NCBI GenBank assembly: GCA_022599775.1
Contig: JAHZLQ010000019.1
Location: 1-56,706 of the forward strand
Length of the DNA stretch: 56,706 nt
From: Gammaproteobacteria bacterium
GTDB lineage: Bacteria; Pseudomonadota; Gammaproteobacteria; Nevskiales; Nevskiaceae
Direction: 5' to 3'
Both the position numbers and the translations under genes were made by a program. This document shows, piece by piece, positions 29,508 through 38,759 of this stretch (positions within the stretch are counted from its first letter, which is position 1; every line of letters starts with the position of its first letter). The notes beneath the pieces were generated by a model, which made no database searches, had not been told where the DNA came from, and saw nothing but the letters and a program-made list of their open reading frames with translations.

Positions 29508-30661
29508 TCGTACCGCGCTTCCAGATCGAAACTGAAGATCAGGTCGTCGAAGGAGCGATTGATGCGATTGGAATCGCGGCGCTCGAAGATCATGCCCGGT
29601 GACAGGTTCAGCCAGAACACCGGCTTGTAGAGCGCACCCAGTTCGATTCGCTGCAGATCGTCCGTGCGCGCACTGTTGTTCACATCCAGAGCGGGCGAAC
29701 CGCCATAGTCGTCCGCGCGCCACTCCACGCGGCCGTAGACGCCGAGCTTGTACAGGGCCTGCCAGTCGGCACGCAGCGCCAGGCCCGTCTGCTCGACGAA
29801 GTTGGCGTCGACTTCCTCGACGCTGACCACGCGGCGGAACAATTCCGCCTGCAGGCTGGTCTTGCCGGACCAACGACGAATGTATTGCAAGCGTCCGGTC
29901 AGGCCGGTGTAGTCCTCGCCGCCGCGGTTGTTGCGCCGCGCCGCGCCGGCTTCGAAATCGATGTGCGAAAGCCCGCTGGGCTGCCATCCGAGCGTGAACT
30001 GCAGATCGTATTCGTCGTAGCGGTCGGTGACGCCATCGGCCCGTTCGCGTTCCGGGAAACGGCCGTCGAGATAGTGCAGGCGCACGCCGGCCGTGCCGAC
30101 TGGAGAACCGGTATAAAGACCTCCGAGGCTGTAACCGGTTTCGTCTCGGTCGTAGTTCTTCGAGCGATCCAGCGCACTGCGCAGACGGCTGGTTTCCACG
30201 CGGGTCTGCACGGCCCAGCTCGGCGTGATCGCCAGCGTGCCGCTGGCACTGGCGCGGCGATCGGTCTGGATGTTGAGGTCGGTGTCGTCGCGGTCGGAAA
30301 ACGATTCGATACGCTTTTCCTGGCTGGCGCGCAGCTCGCCGGAGGCGGCGTGGCCCAGCTGCCAGTCCATGCCGGCACGCAGTTCGTGGCCGTCGTGGTC
30401 GAGCGCGTCGTAGCGCTCGTACTGCACGCGTCGCGCCTCGCCGCCGAGATACACCCGCTGCAATCCGAAGCTGTACTGCAGAGCCACGCCGCCGCCATAG
30501 CGGTGCAGGGTGTCCGAACGTTCCGCCTCATCGCCACCCTCGACCCGGAACAGGTTGGAGTCATGCTCCAGCGTGTACCAGACGAAGGGTTCGCCTTCGA
30601 GCTTGCCGGCGAGCGCGGGCATCGCATAGAGCAGGGCGGTGATCAGAAGCAGACGGTTCAT
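29504..30661 (-). CDS. EpsL-type outer-membrane beta-barrel protein
   Basis: A 385-residue protein with a signal peptide (MNRLLLITALLYAMPALAG) and a mature part made almost entirely of alternating amphipathic strands ending in an aromatic/Asp C-terminus (FSFDLEARYD), typical of outer-membrane barrels. The pattern fits the EpsL/BBP2-like porins linked with exosortase-type exopolysaccharide loci, and the epsE, epsF and epsG-like genes are 12-15 kb away. It probably helps EPS cross the outer membrane. It starts just downstream of the next glycosyltransferase gene on the same strand, so it is the last gene of a leftward run. Confidence 0.75.
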   Translation of the reverse strand: MNRLLLITALLYAMPALAGKLEGEPFVWYTLEHDSNLFRVEGGDEAERSDTLHRYGGGVALQYSFGLQRVYLGGEARRVQYERYDALDHDGHELRAGMDWQLGHAASGELRASQEKRIESFSDRDDTDLNIQTDRRASASGTLAITPSWAVQTRVETSRLRSALDRSKNYDRDETGYSLGGLYTGSPVGTAGVRLHYLDGRFPERERADGVTDRYDEYDLQFTLGWQPSGLSHIDFEAGAARRNNRGGEDYTGLTGRLQYIRRWSGKTSLQAELFRRVVSVEEVDANFVEQTGLALRADWQALYKLGVYGRVEWRADDYGGSPALDVNNSARTDDLQRIELGALYKPVFWLNLSPGMIFERRDSNRINRSFDDLIFSFDLEARYD

Positions 30662-30669
30662 TGCCGGGC

Positions 30670-31890
30670 TCAGACCCCCAGTTCCGGGAGCTGTGCGAAT
30701 GCCCTGCGAACCATCTCGCCGATGTCGCAGCGGGCCGATTCTCGCTGCCACAGTGCATCGGCGAACGCGCGCCATTGCGTACGGTCCCGTTCGTGCAGCA
30801 GGCGCTCCAGCGCCGCGCGCAGCCCCGGGCCGTCTTCATATGGCAGGTAATCCTCATCGGGGTTCAGATTGCTGCCGCGCATACCGAATGGCGTGGACAC
30901 GACCGGCAGGCGCGCGGCCATGTATTCGTAGATCTTGGTATTCGCGCCCGATCCCTTGGTCACCGGGTTGATGCCGGCATCGGATGCGGCGAAGAACGGT
31001 GCGACCTCGCCGACCCGGCCGGTGGCAATGAACGGACCTTCGCGATAGGGCTGGTCGGCGATCGAACCGAGCAGCAGAAAGTGGATGCGCCGCCGGCGTA
31101 TGAAATCGGCCTGATCGGCGGCATGCGCCTGGAGCCGTTCAAGCGCGTCGAGGTTCTGCCATGACTTGCTGCCGCCGAAGATCAGCAGACTGTCCTCGTC
31201 ACCGAGCCCGAGTTCGGCACGCATCCGCTCACGTGTTCCGGGCGGCGAGGCGTAGGCGGCGGCATCCACGCCGGAACCGACGATCGGCAGCTTCCGACTG
31301 CCGCTGGAATCGTGTTGGCGGAAGAACGCCTGGTCCTCCTCGGTGCAGGCGAAGATGTCGTGGAAGGTCTGCGGTGCGGCGGCTTCCACGCGCCGCATCC
31401 ACGCGGCGCTGCGGCGTTCCGGTGGCGAACCCTGTTCCAGCAGTCGGTGTTCCAGGTTGTGGCTTACCAGAATCCACGGCGTGTCTTGTCGGGGCCCCGG
31501 CACCGGTGGCACGAAAGCGCTGTCCGCCAGTACCAGTGAAGCCTGCGACAGCGCCTGTTTCAGCCGGTTCGGAACCCGGCCGCGGCGAAGCATTTCGTAC
31601 TGCCAGCGACGCGGATAGCCGAGCCGGCGGTTCGCTGATTGCAATAGCCCGATGCCGAGCCCGAGGTGAACTTCCTCATGCAGGTTCGCTTCGACGGCGA
31701 TGGTTTCACGACGCGGGCCGCGCAGGCGGTAGTCCTCGGCGCGGCCCGCGAACGAATACAGGCAGACCTCATGCCCGGCGCGCGCCAGAGTGCGCGCGAT
31801 GCCGGTGGTGTGCAGAAAACCACCGGTGGTGGCCGGATGAATTTTCGTACCGCACAGGTACAGAATCTTTTGCTTGTCCCCCGACTGCAT
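30670..31890 (-). CDS. Glycosyltransferase family 4 protein
   Basis: A 406-residue GT-B glycosyltransferase. The N-terminal acceptor domain begins LYLCGTKIHPATTGGFLHTT (about 10-29), and the C-terminal donor domain contains FGGSKSWQNLDAL, FIATGRVGEV and GANTKIYEYMAARLPVVSTP (about 327-346), where the second Glu of the E-x7-E-like motif lies. It is a cytoplasmic enzyme adding one sugar to the EPS repeat unit. It is part of a leftward run with a Wzx flippase and another GT4; gaps are only 8-18 bases. The sugar specificity is unknown. Confidence 0.87.
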   Translation of the reverse strand: MQSGDKQKILYLCGTKIHPATTGGFLHTTGIARTLARAGHEVCLYSFAGRAEDYRLRGPRRETIAVEANLHEEVHLGLGIGLLQSANRRLGYPRRWQYEMLRRGRVPNRLKQALSQASLVLADSAFVPPVPGPRQDTPWILVSHNLEHRLLEQGSPPERRSAAWMRRVEAAAPQTFHDIFACTEEDQAFFRQHDSSGSRKLPIVGSGVDAAAYASPPGTRERMRAELGLGDEDSLLIFGGSKSWQNLDALERLQAHAADQADFIRRRRIHFLLLGSIADQPYREGPFIATGRVGEVAPFFAASDAGINPVTKGSGANTKIYEYMAARLPVVSTPFGMRGSNLNPDEDYLPYEDGPGLRAALERLLHERDRTQWRAFADALWQRESARCDIGEMVRRAFAQLPELGV

Positions 31891-31908
31891 CGCTTGCGCC
31901 CGACCTCG

Positions 31909-33171
31909 TCAAACCCGATGAAGCTCCTGGCGGAGCATGAAGAAAACCGCGACCGTATACATGACCTCGCCGGCCGCGAGACCGAGCAGGGCGCCGGGCG
32001 CCCCGTACAACTTGAGCCCGATCACGATGGCGACCAGCGACAGCACCGCGTTCACGGCGGTGAAGCGTGCCAGCGAGCGGAATCGCTTACGCACCAGCAA
32101 GGCGCTCTGCCAGATGTCGCGAACCAGGCAGACCAGGTAGATCACGGTCCACAGTAGCAGCAGCGTGTCGCGGTCCGGAATCTGCTTGCCGAGCAGGGTT
32201 CCGGTGATCCAGTCGCGCAGCAGCCACAGAACCCCACAATAAAGACTTGCCAGCACGAACATCACCGCGCTGAACAGACCGAGTCTGCGCATCACCGTCG
32301 GCAACCCGAATTCGGCGAGCCAGCCGGCCACGGTCGGCACCAGCAGGTTCTTGACGCCGACCGTGAGCAGATTCACCGGCATCAGCAGCAGTCGGGTCGC
32401 GGCCACGGCGGCCACGGCGCCGACATCGAGCATCAGCACCAGCAGGTAGTTGTAGCCCTGGCTAAAGCTCCAGTAGACAACGACGCCGGCAATGGCCCAG
32501 CCGCCCAGCGGTCGCAACTGCTTCCACAGCGATCGATTGTCGCGCCGGTCCCAGGTGGGCTCACGCGTGACGATGCGGCGCGTGAGGCGTGCCGCCGCCA
32601 TCGAGGCGATGGCGATCGCCAGTACCGCCAGGGTGGCGGCGGCGGTCGGCGACAGGATCGCCAGCACCACCCCGCCGGCGAGCACCAGCACGTAGAGTCC
32701 GTCGACGAGCAGCAAGGTGGGTGCGCGCGCGTCGATCAGCAGCACCGTACGCAGGAATTCGCGCTCCATCGAGGCCCAGCCGGCAAGACTGCCGGCCGCG
32801 AAAATCGTCACCCCGATTCCGCCGATGTCGCCGCTCAGGCTCAGGCCCAGGGCCGACACGGCACAGACCAGCAGCAACCACCGGCCCTGGCGGCGCTGAC
32901 CGAAGTAGGCGGTCGAGATCATGGCGCGTCGCTCGCGAGCCGGAAGCTGCGGTGCCAGCACGGCCAGCGGCCCGCCGATCCAGGCGCCCTGCAGGCTCAC
33001 CAGCAGCATCACCGCGGTCTGCACCAGAACATAGCTGGCGTAGTCGGCATCCGTCGTGTAACGGATCAGCAGCAGGCCGACCAGGAAGTTCACGGCGGAC
33101 AGCATCGCCTGATCGATCACGGTGCCGCTGAACAGCCTCAGCAGCCGGCTTTGCACGAGTCTGGCGATCAT
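31909..33171 (-). CDS. Wzx-type polysaccharide flippase (MATE/MOP superfamily)
   Basis: A 420-residue integral membrane protein with about 12 hydrophobic segments (first at about 18-38). The N-terminal pattern VIDQAMLSAVNFLVGLLLIR and overall layout fit the oligosaccharide flippases that move undecaprenyl-linked repeat units across the inner membrane. It lies between two glycosyltransferase genes with 18-base gaps, as expected for a Wzx/Wzy locus. Substrate inferred from context only. Confidence 0.84.
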   Translation of the reverse strand: MIARLVQSRLLRLFSGTVIDQAMLSAVNFLVGLLLIRYTTDADYASYVLVQTAVMLLVSLQGAWIGGPLAVLAPQLPARERRAMISTAYFGQRRQGRWLLLVCAVSALGLSLSGDIGGIGVTIFAAGSLAGWASMEREFLRTVLLIDARAPTLLLVDGLYVLVLAGGVVLAILSPTAAATLAVLAIAIASMAAARLTRRIVTREPTWDRRDNRSLWKQLRPLGGWAIAGVVVYWSFSQGYNYLLVLMLDVGAVAAVAATRLLLMPVNLLTVGVKNLLVPTVAGWLAEFGLPTVMRRLGLFSAVMFVLASLYCGVLWLLRDWITGTLLGKQIPDRDTLLLLWTVIYLVCLVRDIWQSALLVRKRFRSLARFTAVNAVLSLVAIVIGLKLYGAPGALLGLAAGEVMYTVAVFFMLRQELHRV

Positions 33172-33189
33172 GTGCGAACCCGCGCCGGC

Positions 33190-34371
33190 TCAACTCGCAC
33201 CGGCTGCGCCGTCCAGATCGGCCAGCGCGTTTGCGATGGCGTCCGAGTACCGCATCCGCATCGCGTCCGCCCATTGCAGCGCGCGTGGGTCAGGGGCCTC
33301 GTCGCTGATGCCGGCCGTGTCTGCCAGCAGTTGCGCGTATTCGCGCGGATCGCTGCTGATTCGGACCGTCGGCGGCAAGTCGCGGATGCCGAGCACCGCG
33401 AACGGTGTGGCCACCATGCGCGTGCCGACCGCCAGCGAATCCAGGGTCTTGATCTGCACGCCGGCGCCGCTGAGCGTCGGAATCGCAATGACGCGTGCCT
33501 CCGCCACGAACTCGGCGGCGTCGCGCACGAAGCCCTGCACGCGGACGCGCGGATACCGCGCGGCCACATCGTCGGCACCACGACCGGCAATCTCGATCGT
33601 CAGCGCCGCGGGCAGGTGCGGCAGCACCGCGTCCAGAAACCAGTCCAGACTCTCCCGGTTCGCGGTCCAGGACCAGTTGCCGATCAAGCCAATGTCGAAG
33701 CGCTTGGCGGGCCACGGATCGGGCAGCGCGAAGTCGCCGGGCGGGGTCTCGAACGCACGCAGACCGGCGCCGCCGGGCGCCTGTGCGTAGTACTCGCCGT
33801 CACTGGCGCTGACGGCCCAGATCTCGTTCGCGAAGCTTCCGAGACTGTCCTCGGCCTGCTTTACCAGACGTGCCTCGCGCGCATAGATCAGGCGCTTGAG
33901 CCAGCCCAGGCGGCCACCGCTGCTGTCGCGCAGACGCTCGTACAGGCGGTGTTCGATGTTGTGCGTATTGGCCACCACCGGGACATCCGGCGGAAGAATC
34001 GGACGCAGCCATAGCAGGCGCGAGGGATGGTCGAGTACGACCAGCGAATAGGACTTGCTCGTGAGCAGGCGCCGGACCGTATTCACATACGCCCGGGAAT
34101 GGTACTTGGCGGTTGAATAGGCTTCGCCGCTGGCGAAGCTGCGCAGCATCCAGCCGAGCACATGCGCGCCGGACATCGCGGTTTCGATCGAGCGCTCCTC
34201 GGCGATGTGCTCCCAGTCCCGGCTTGGTTTCGGGTCGCCCCGTCTGAGGAAGGCCACCAGGTCGACGTGTGCACCGCAGCGCATCAGAGCGTCGACGTAA
34301 CGTTGCGTGCCGATGTCGCCGCCGGTCTTCTTGTGTCCCGGATAGACCGTCGTGAGATAAAGGACGTTCAT
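33190..34371 (-). CDS. Glycosyltransferase family 4 protein
   Basis: A 393-residue GT-B enzyme. The N-terminus has LYLTTVYPGHKKTGGDIGTQ (4-23) with the glycine-rich acceptor loop. The C-terminal half has IGLIGNWSWTANRESLDWFL (about 228-247), typical of the Glyco_trans_1_4 domain, and VRVQGFVRDAAEFVAEARV followed by PTLSGAGVQIKTLDSLAVG (about 300-318). It is the first gene of the leftward GT-wzx-GT-barrel run, divergent from the methyltransferase gene. Sugar unknown. Confidence 0.87.
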   Translation of the reverse strand: MNVLYLTTVYPGHKKTGGDIGTQRYVDALMRCGAHVDLVAFLRRGDPKPSRDWEHIAEERSIETAMSGAHVLGWMLRSFASGEAYSTAKYHSRAYVNTVRRLLTSKSYSLVVLDHPSRLLWLRPILPPDVPVVANTHNIEHRLYERLRDSSGGRLGWLKRLIYAREARLVKQAEDSLGSFANEIWAVSASDGEYYAQAPGGAGLRAFETPPGDFALPDPWPAKRFDIGLIGNWSWTANRESLDWFLDAVLPHLPAALTIEIAGRGADDVAARYPRVRVQGFVRDAAEFVAEARVIAIPTLSGAGVQIKTLDSLAVGTRMVATPFAVLGIRDLPPTVRISSDPREYAQLLADTAGISDEAPDPRALQWADAMRMRYSDAIANALADLDGAAGAS

Positions 34372-34507
34372 GCCCTGCGGATGTGCTCTTGTTGTTGAAT
34401 GTCGTTATGTGCTGCCGCCCAATGTCCCCAAGCGGTCAATTCCGGCGAGCAAAAGTTTATGCTAGCCACTGTTGAGCAGTGGCTCCTACCCGGTCGAACT
34501 TTCCCGC
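34372..34507. promoter_or_regulatory. Divergent promoter region, GT4 gene and methyltransferase
   Basis: A 136-base gap that is less GC-rich than its surroundings. A possible rightward promoter has gtcaat, a 17-base spacer and tatgct ending about 40 bases before the methyltransferase ATG. Leftward elements are not clear. Confidence 0.35.
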
Positions 34508-35287
34508 ATGCATTGCAAGATCTGTGACGCAGATGCCGCCCGCTTGGGCGACAAGACGCTGGTACTGGAAAAATACGAAGTTCAGTACTGGCGCTGCCCG
34601 AGCTGCGGCTTCATTCAGACCGATGAACCATACTGGTTGGACGAAGCCTATCAGTCGCCGATCGCGCCGTCGGACATCGGCTATGTCTACCGCAACCGAT
34701 CCTTCGGCTGGGTGACCCGCACGACCATCGGCCTGTTCTACCCAGGCAAGGGTCCGTTCCTGGATTTCGGCGGTGGCTACGGACTGTTCGTGCGCGACAT
34801 GCGCGACCGTGGCTACGACTTCCGCCTGCTCGACAAGTACACGCCCAACCTGTTCGCCAGCGGCTACGAGTGGGAGAAGCTGCCGGCCGGAACGAAGGCG
34901 GAGCTGATCACCAGTTTCGAAGTGCTGGAGCATCTGCCGGACCCGCACGCCGGACTCGGCGAAATCCTGGAGCATGGATCGGAGCTGTTGTTCAGCACCT
35001 CGATCCAGCCGGCCGGCATTCAGAGTCCGGCAGACTGGGACTACTTCGCACTGCAGGACGGGCAGCATATCGCCCTGCACACGGTCGAAAGCCTGCGGCG
35101 GCTCGGTGCCAGGCATGGGCTCCATCTGCACAGCAACCATCGCTATCTGCATCTGTTCTCGCGGTCGAACGCGCCGACGATGCGCTCGCTGTTCCCGTGG
35201 GTGTCGCGCCTCAAGATCGCGCATGCGACGCAGCTCATGTTCCAGAAGCGGACATTGCTGCAGCGCGATATGGGGCTTGAGCGCTGA
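34508..35287 (+). CDS. Class I SAM-dependent methyltransferase with N-terminal zinc-ribbon
   Basis: A 259-residue protein. Two CxxC pairs (Cys3/6 and Cys30/33) form a small metal-binding ribbon, followed by a Rossmann methyltransferase domain with FLDFGGGYGLFV (about 84-95) and SFEVLEHLPDPHAGL (about 137-151). This build is typical of sugar methyltransferases of polysaccharide clusters. The ATG at 34508 places the first Cys pair at the very start; a TTG 12 codons earlier is less likely. It is the only rightward gene in this part of the EPS locus, and its last 53 bases overlap the convergent ligase gene. Confidence 0.82.
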   Translation: MHCKICDADAARLGDKTLVLEKYEVQYWRCPSCGFIQTDEPYWLDEAYQSPIAPSDIGYVYRNRSFGWVTRTTIGLFYPGKGPFLDFGGGYGLFVRDMRDRGYDFRLLDKYTPNLFASGYEWEKLPAGTKAELITSFEVLEHLPDPHAGLGEILEHGSELLFSTSIQPAGIQSPADWDYFALQDGQHIALHTVESLRRLGARHGLHLHSNHRYLHLFSRSNAPTMRSLFPWVSRLKIAHATQLMFQKRTLLQRDMGLER

Positions 35288-36620
35288 CAGCGCCAGCCCT
35301 GAGCATGCGCAGGCGCTGTTCATAGAGACATCGCGAAACAGCCAGCGAGGAATAGGTGATCAGCAGGAACGACGGCGCCACCGGCCTGAACCAGCCGGAG
35401 GCCATCATGTTCTCGATCGACACCATCAGAAAGATCGCGAAGTGCAGGCCATGCATGGCGCTGTCGAAGCGCGCGAGCCGGAACAGCGAGCGCAGGTGGC
35501 GCACCAGGAAGGCCAGCAGCAGCACCAGACCGATCATGCCCAGTTCGTTCCAGATATCCAGATAGCCGTTGTGCCCGTCGGGCGATAGCCACTTCAGGCG
35601 GCGGTAGGCGCCGTCGGCCAGACTGCCGGGGCCGTTCCAGAAGCTCATGTAGCCCACGCCCAGCAGGAAATTGCGTGGACTCGCGCTGATCGACATCCAC
35701 AGTTCCGACCAGATGTAGGTGCGGCCCGACAGTGTCACGTCCTTGCCGAAAGCACCGGAGATTGGCGCCATCGCATCGGCGTAGGACAGCGTGCCGACCA
35801 TCAGCAGATAGACCAGCAGCGGCGCCGTGACCAGCATCACCAGCGCGAGCTTGAGCGGGGCGCCCAGCGCTTCCAGCCGCAGCGGCGGTCGCGTGTACAG
35901 CACCATCACCGCCAGGCCCAGCAGCAGCACGATCAACGACGTATTGGAGCGCGTGTTGAGCAGCACGATCATGGACACGGCGATGGCGACACCAGCCACA
36001 CGCCAGCGTTCGCGATGCGTGATCGCCGCGTGGGTCCACAACAGCACGCTGAACTGGCAGATATGACCCAGCAGGTACTTGGTCATCGCAATGCCGCGCC
36101 ATGAGCCGTTGAGCTCGAATGCCGCGTTCTGGTGGACGCCGACGCTGGGCATGGCGATCGCCACCAGTGCTGAGGCCACACACAGCGCCAGCAGGGTCCA
36201 GCGCAGCACCTGCTCCAGTCTGCCGGGCTGCCAGGCCGCGACGGCCTGCGCGCTGGCCATCAGCACCACACCGATGATGATGATGGCCTGTTTGACCACG
36301 TGGCCGAAGCTGGGGGCCCACAGTGCACTGAGCATCGCCCACGCGGCCAGGGCATAGAGATACAGGTTCAGTTCGGCGGCCATTTTCAGGAACAGGCCAT
36401 AGCGGCGCAGGATGATCCAGGCCGAGAGTCCGAACAGCGGCATCCACTGCAACTTGAACCAGGGACCCACGCCGTCTTCGATCACTGCGCCGGTGTCGTT
36501 GGCCAGGGTCAGCCGCCATTGCAGGCCCGTGGGCATCACTGCCCAAGCATAGCTGAGCACCAGGATCAGCATTAAGGCGTAGCGATATTGCTCGTCGACC
36601 ACCCAGCGCGGCTGGTTCAT
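35235..36620 (-). CDS. O-antigen ligase/polymerase-like membrane protein (Wzy_C)
   Basis: A 461-residue protein with about 11 hydrophobic segments and a large periplasmic loop near residues 280-370 containing GKDVTLSGRTYIWSELW and GYMSFWNGPGS, then SPDGHNGYLDIWNELGMIG (about 361-379). The R-x-x-W and H-N motifs are hallmarks of the Wzy_C/WaaL family that joins or polymerises lipid-linked glycans at the periplasmic face. Here a polymerase of the EPS is likely. The ATG at 36620 overlaps the upstream stop (ATGA). Confidence 0.84.
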   Translation of the reverse strand: MNQPRWVVDEQYRYALMLILVLSYAWAVMPTGLQWRLTLANDTGAVIEDGVGPWFKLQWMPLFGLSAWIILRRYGLFLKMAAELNLYLYALAAWAMLSALWAPSFGHVVKQAIIIIGVVLMASAQAVAAWQPGRLEQVLRWTLLALCVASALVAIAMPSVGVHQNAAFELNGSWRGIAMTKYLLGHICQFSVLLWTHAAITHRERWRVAGVAIAVSMIVLLNTRSNTSLIVLLLGLAVMVLYTRPPLRLEALGAPLKLALVMLVTAPLLVYLLMVGTLSYADAMAPISGAFGKDVTLSGRTYIWSELWMSISASPRNFLLGVGYMSFWNGPGSLADGAYRRLKWLSPDGHNGYLDIWNELGMIGLVLLLAFLVRHLRSLFRLARFDSAMHGLHFAIFLMVSIENMMASGWFRPVAPSFLLITYSSLAVSRCLYEQRLRMLRAGAVSAQAPYRAAAMSASGT

Positions 36621-37420
36621 CGGGGCGTCCGTGAAGTCCGTTCGTGATTGTCCCCGGCATCCTTTCCAAGGCCGAACCGCTGGCGGAATATCAGCCAGAG
36701 GAACGGTGGGTTTTCGATCAGATACCGTCGCGACAGGCGACGCGGCTCGGACATCAGGCGGAAGAACCACTCCAGGCCGTTACGGCTCATCCAGGCCGGC
36801 GCGCGGCGTACCCGACCGGCTTCGAAGTCCAGGGTCGCGCCCACGGCCATGAAACCGCGGATTCCGGGCAGCGCCGCCCGGTTTTGGGCAATGAACTTCT
36901 CCTGCTTGGGCACGCCCAGCGCCACCACCAGATAGGTCGCGCCGGACTCGCGCACCATTGCCAGCACCTGTTCACGCTCGTCGGCATTGTGTTCGAACCG
37001 GAAGCTTGGCGAATGCGTGCCGATCACGATGTCGCGACCAGTGCGGATATTGATGCGACGCCCCGCCTCTGCAGCGACGCCGGGCGCGGCACCGAGCAGA
37101 AACAGGCTGACCGAGGGATCATCGCGGTGATGAATGCAGAACTCTCCGAGCAGATCCGATCCGGACAGCCGGTCCTTGAACGGCGTGCCGAGAAACCGGC
37201 TTGCGGTGAGGATGATCTGGCTGTCGCAGATCAACAGTTCAGCCTCCTGCAGCGCCTGACGCAGATCCGGGTCGTGACGTGATTTCATGACCACGTCAAC
37301 GTTGAGCGGATACACCACACCATCGCGAAAGCGCTCGAAGAATTCAGGTCGCGACAGGTTCTGCAGCCACAGCCCAGTGATATTCACCGGCTTCTGGCCG
37401 GTTTGATCGCTGGCGTTCAT
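36617..37420 (-). CDS. WecG/TagA/CpsF-family glycosyltransferase (GT26)
   Basis: A 267-residue enzyme of the family that transfers N-acetyl-mannosaminuronic acid, ManNAc or related sugars to a lipid-linked acceptor. Landmarks are PLNVDVVMKSRHDPDLRQAL (38-57), ICDSQIILTASRFLGTP, SVSLFLLGAAPGVAAEAG, YLVVALGVPKQEKFI and GAPAWMSRNGLEWFFRL-like PAWMSRNGLEWFFRLMSEP near the end. It overlaps both neighbours by 4 bases (ATGA). It probably adds an early sugar of the EPS repeat. Confidence 0.9.
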   Translation of the reverse strand: MNASDQTGQKPVNITGLWLQNLSRPEFFERFRDGVVYPLNVDVVMKSRHDPDLRQALQEAELLICDSQIILTASRFLGTPFKDRLSGSDLLGEFCIHHRDDPSVSLFLLGAAPGVAAEAGRRINIRTGRDIVIGTHSPSFRFEHNADEREQVLAMVRESGATYLVVALGVPKQEKFIAQNRAALPGIRGFMAVGATLDFEAGRVRRAPAWMSRNGLEWFFRLMSEPRRLSRRYLIENPPFLWLIFRQRFGLGKDAGDNHERTSRTPR

Positions 37421-38127
37421 ACGTCGCGCAACAGGATCTGGGCGCGGCGGTAGTCGTCCGGTACGCCGATGTCGATGAACAGGCCGTCGAATACGTGAGC
37501 GGCGAAGCCGGCTCGCGGTACGGCTGCCTGCAGCAGGTCCTGCTCGAAAGAGAAACGGGTCTGCGCAGGCCCCAGCTCGAACACCCGGCGCTCCAGGAAA
37601 TAGACGCCAGCATTGATCAGTCCAGCTTGTGGTTCGGGGCTCTTCTCGCGAAACGCGATGACGCGGCCGTCTTCACCGAGTTCGACCGCGCCGTAGCGGC
37701 TGGCGTCCGCCACCTTCAGCAGACTCAGTGAAGCCGGACTACCCGCGGCTTCGTGGGTTTGCAGCAGTTCAGCGTACTCGAGCCCGCAATAGGTATCACC
37801 GTTGACGGCGAAGGCCCGTTCCAGCTGCTGTTCCTCGAACGCGCGTCGCAGCGCACCGCCGGTACCCAGCGGCTCGGTTTCCTCGCTGTAGGCGATCGAC
37901 ATTCCGCGATAGTTCGTGCCGAAGTGGGCGATGATGATCGCGCGCTTGTGTCCCACGGCCAGCACCACGCGACGGATGCCCTGCTGGTGCAGGCGATCGA
38001 GCAGACGTTCCAGAAACGGGCGGCCGGCGATGTCCGCCATCGGTTTCGGTCGGTCCGACACCAGGCTGGCGAGCCGCGTGCCGAAGCCGCCGGCCAGCAC
38101 GATCGCGACCTGATCGGAAATACGCAT
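37417..38127 (-). CDS. hddC: D-glycero-D-manno-heptose 1-phosphate guanylyltransferase-like protein (HddC)
   Basis: A 236-residue sugar nucleotidyltransferase with VLAGGFGTRLASLVSDRPKP (10-29), the catalytic region AVNGDTYCGLE and INAGVYFLER. It immediately follows gmhA and hddA in the transcription direction, so activation of heptose-1-phosphate with GTP to GDP-heptose is the best reading. The family also includes glucose and mannose transferases; context decides. It shares one base with gmhA and overlaps the WecG gene by 4. Confidence 0.85.
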   Translation of the reverse strand: MRISDQVAIVLAGGFGTRLASLVSDRPKPMADIAGRPFLERLLDRLHQQGIRRVVLAVGHKRAIIIAHFGTNYRGMSIAYSEETEPLGTGGALRRAFEEQQLERAFAVNGDTYCGLEYAELLQTHEAAGSPASLSLLKVADASRYGAVELGEDGRVIAFREKSPEPQAGLINAGVYFLERRVFELGPAQTRFSFEQDLLQAAVPRAGFAAHVFDGLFIDIGVPDDYRRAQILLRDV

Positions 38128-38759
38128 CAGCTCTTGGCTTTTTTGTACTCGCTGGCGAACAACTGCTCTTCGATCAAGGCGCAGATCATGTGCTCGATCA
38201 GCAGGTGGCTCTCCTGAATGCGCGGTGTATGTGTCGATGGCGCGGCGAGGACATGGTCGGCCAGCTCATGCACCTTGCCGCCGGCACCGCACAGCGCGAC
38301 CTTGATCACGCCGAGCTTGTCGCAGGCTTCGAAGCCCTTGAGGATGTTCTTGGAGTTGCCGGAGGTGGTGATGCCGATGAACACATCGCCAGGCCGCGCC
38401 AGCGCTTCGAGCTGGCGCGAGAACAGCAGCTCGTAGCCGTAGTCGTTGCCGATCGCGGTCAGTGCCGAGGTGTCGACGGTCAACGCAATGGCCGGCAGGC
38501 CTGGGCGGTCGAACTCGAAACGGCTCACGAACTCTGCGGCCACATGCTGTGCATCGGCAGCACTGCCGCCGTTGCCACCCAGCAGAATCTTGTTGCCGTT
38601 GCGGAAGGCGTCGAGACAGACTTCCACGACGCGCACGATGGCAGCCTGGAGCGCTTGGTCTTCGAGGATCTTCTGTTTGACGGCGATGGAATCGCGGATG
38701 TAGTCGGCGATGGTCGCGGTGTTCACTGGCAGTGGCAGGGTCACGTCTACAGCGCCCAT
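38127..38759 (-). CDS. gmhA: Phosphoheptose isomerase (sedoheptulose-7-phosphate isomerase)
   Basis: A 210-residue SIS-domain enzyme that turns sedoheptulose-7-phosphate into D-glycero-D-manno-heptose-7-phosphate. The phosphate-binding loop GGNGGSAADAQH (61-72), the EFVSRF segment, ITTSGNSKNILKGF (about 129-142) and TPRIQESHLLIEHMICALIE near the C-terminus, with catalytic Glu and His, all match GmhA. It overlaps hddA by 13 bases. This is the first step of the GDP-heptose route whose later steps are encoded on both sides. Confidence 0.92.
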   Translation of the reverse strand: MGAVDVTLPLPVNTATIADYIRDSIAVKQKILEDQALQAAIVRVVEVCLDAFRNGNKILLGGNGGSAADAQHVAAEFVSRFEFDRPGLPAIALTVDTSALTAIGNDYGYELLFSRQLEALARPGDVFIGITTSGNSKNILKGFEACDKLGVIKVALCGAGGKVHELADHVLAAPSTHTPRIQESHLLIEHMICALIEEQLFASEYKKAKS

